Source: Euclidia mi
Lineage: Eukaryota; Arthropoda; Insecta; Lepidoptera; Erebidae
Assembly: GCA_944739405.2 (NCBI GenBank)
Contig: OX123187.2
Coordinates: 45,488,394-45,552,393 of the forward strand
DNA length: 64,000 bases
Direction of reading: 5' to 3'
Part shown: positions 63,609 to 64,000 of the stretch, piece after piece
Numbering within the stretch: the stretch's first letter is position 1
Layout: every line of letters begins with the position of its first letter
Made by a program: the position numbers and the translations under genes
Notes under the pieces: model-generated
What the model was told of the DNA's origin: nothing
Seen by the model: only the letters and a program-made list of their open reading frames with translations
Database searches by the model: none

Positions 63609-64000
63609 TAAAAATATATTATCAACCATGAATAAGTAGGTCTAGATTGAAGCATAATAACCAATAATTTTATCCAGATATCAACAATAAAATTATTGTA
63701 AACATTTTTTATCGTTTATTTAATTTATTACTACCAGCAATCAAATGTTATTGATAAAATGTCGAATAAAAAAATGGATGATTATTATTTGGGATCGTAT
63801 GTTTATATTCCTCTTCGCGCTAGTTATATAATAAAAAATGGACGACTAGAGAAGAGTGTTTGTGCTTAGCATGTGTAAAAGTTTAGATTGTGTGTGTTAA
63901 TGGAATATATTTATACGTTTGCATACATTAGGTAGGTATGAATAAAAGCTATATTTGTAAGGTAAAGGATATTCATCATAATCAGCCTGGTTTGATTTGA
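63609..64000. other. AT-rich intron sequence
   Basis: No exon found. The last bases (TTCATCATAATCAGCCTGG) look like the start of another (TCATCA)-tailed LINE fragment cut by the window edge. Confidence 0.4.

Noticed and set aside
1..64000. CRISPR arrays, bacterial operons, rRNA genes
   Set aside because: No regularly spaced repeats, Shine-Dalgarno-led gene runs or rRNA sequence; the window is a eukaryotic nuclear region.

Overview
The window is an AT-rich, TE-dense, intron-bearing animal nuclear sequence, almost certainly from a moth or butterfly. The evidence is families typical of Lepidoptera: a BEL/Pao element, RTE-like LINE tails, tRNA-derived SINEs, piggyBac-like TTAA elements, and many GTAGGTACCTA-type words. 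Nothing bacterial or organellar is present. Only three host protein genes are supported.

Region by region. 1-18.2 kb is a mobile-element graveyard: an RTE-like LINE fragment, a 1.6 kb piggyBac-like non-autonomous element with repeated palindromes, a foldback MITE, an R2-superclade-like LINE with an uninterrupted 962-codon ORF, and a TA-target DNA transposon that was split by a BEL/Pao retrotransposon. The BEL element lies on the minus strand, has a 5-bp target duplication, and has lost most of its 5' LTR.

18.25-33.6 kb (minus strand) is one large gene that no single ORF reveals. I assembled 16 coding exons by splice sites and phase, giving about 904 residues plus an unseen N-terminus. It is a poly(ADP-ribose) glycohydrolase (PARG) homologue. 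The signature reads GGD...QEC instead of GGG...QEE, the second conserved glycine loop is changed, and about 470 residues are inserted inside the catalytic domain. This looks like a PARG-fold pseudoenzyme. Its introns hold LINE, MITE, SINE and foldback insertions.

33.6-46.4 kb holds repeats, an intronless adenylate kinase 3 gene (36.57-37.22 kb, plus strand), and mostly featureless intergenic DNA with a CpG-rich CRE-bearing patch near 40.4 kb. 46.4-60.9 kb is a three-copy segmental duplication (units A, B, C). Because each copy carries private insertions, the other copies preserve the empty target sites. Between B and C sits a decayed Crypton-type tyrosine recombinase. 61-64 kb holds SINEs and the first exon of a secreted lipocalin-like gene that continues beyond the window.

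Two themes link the parts. First, the 3' tail of one tRNA-derived SINE family matches the last codons and 3' end of the RTE-like LINE, as expected if the LINE mobilises the SINE. Second, filled/empty site pairs in the duplication give direct target-site evidence for a TA-target MITE and several SINEs.
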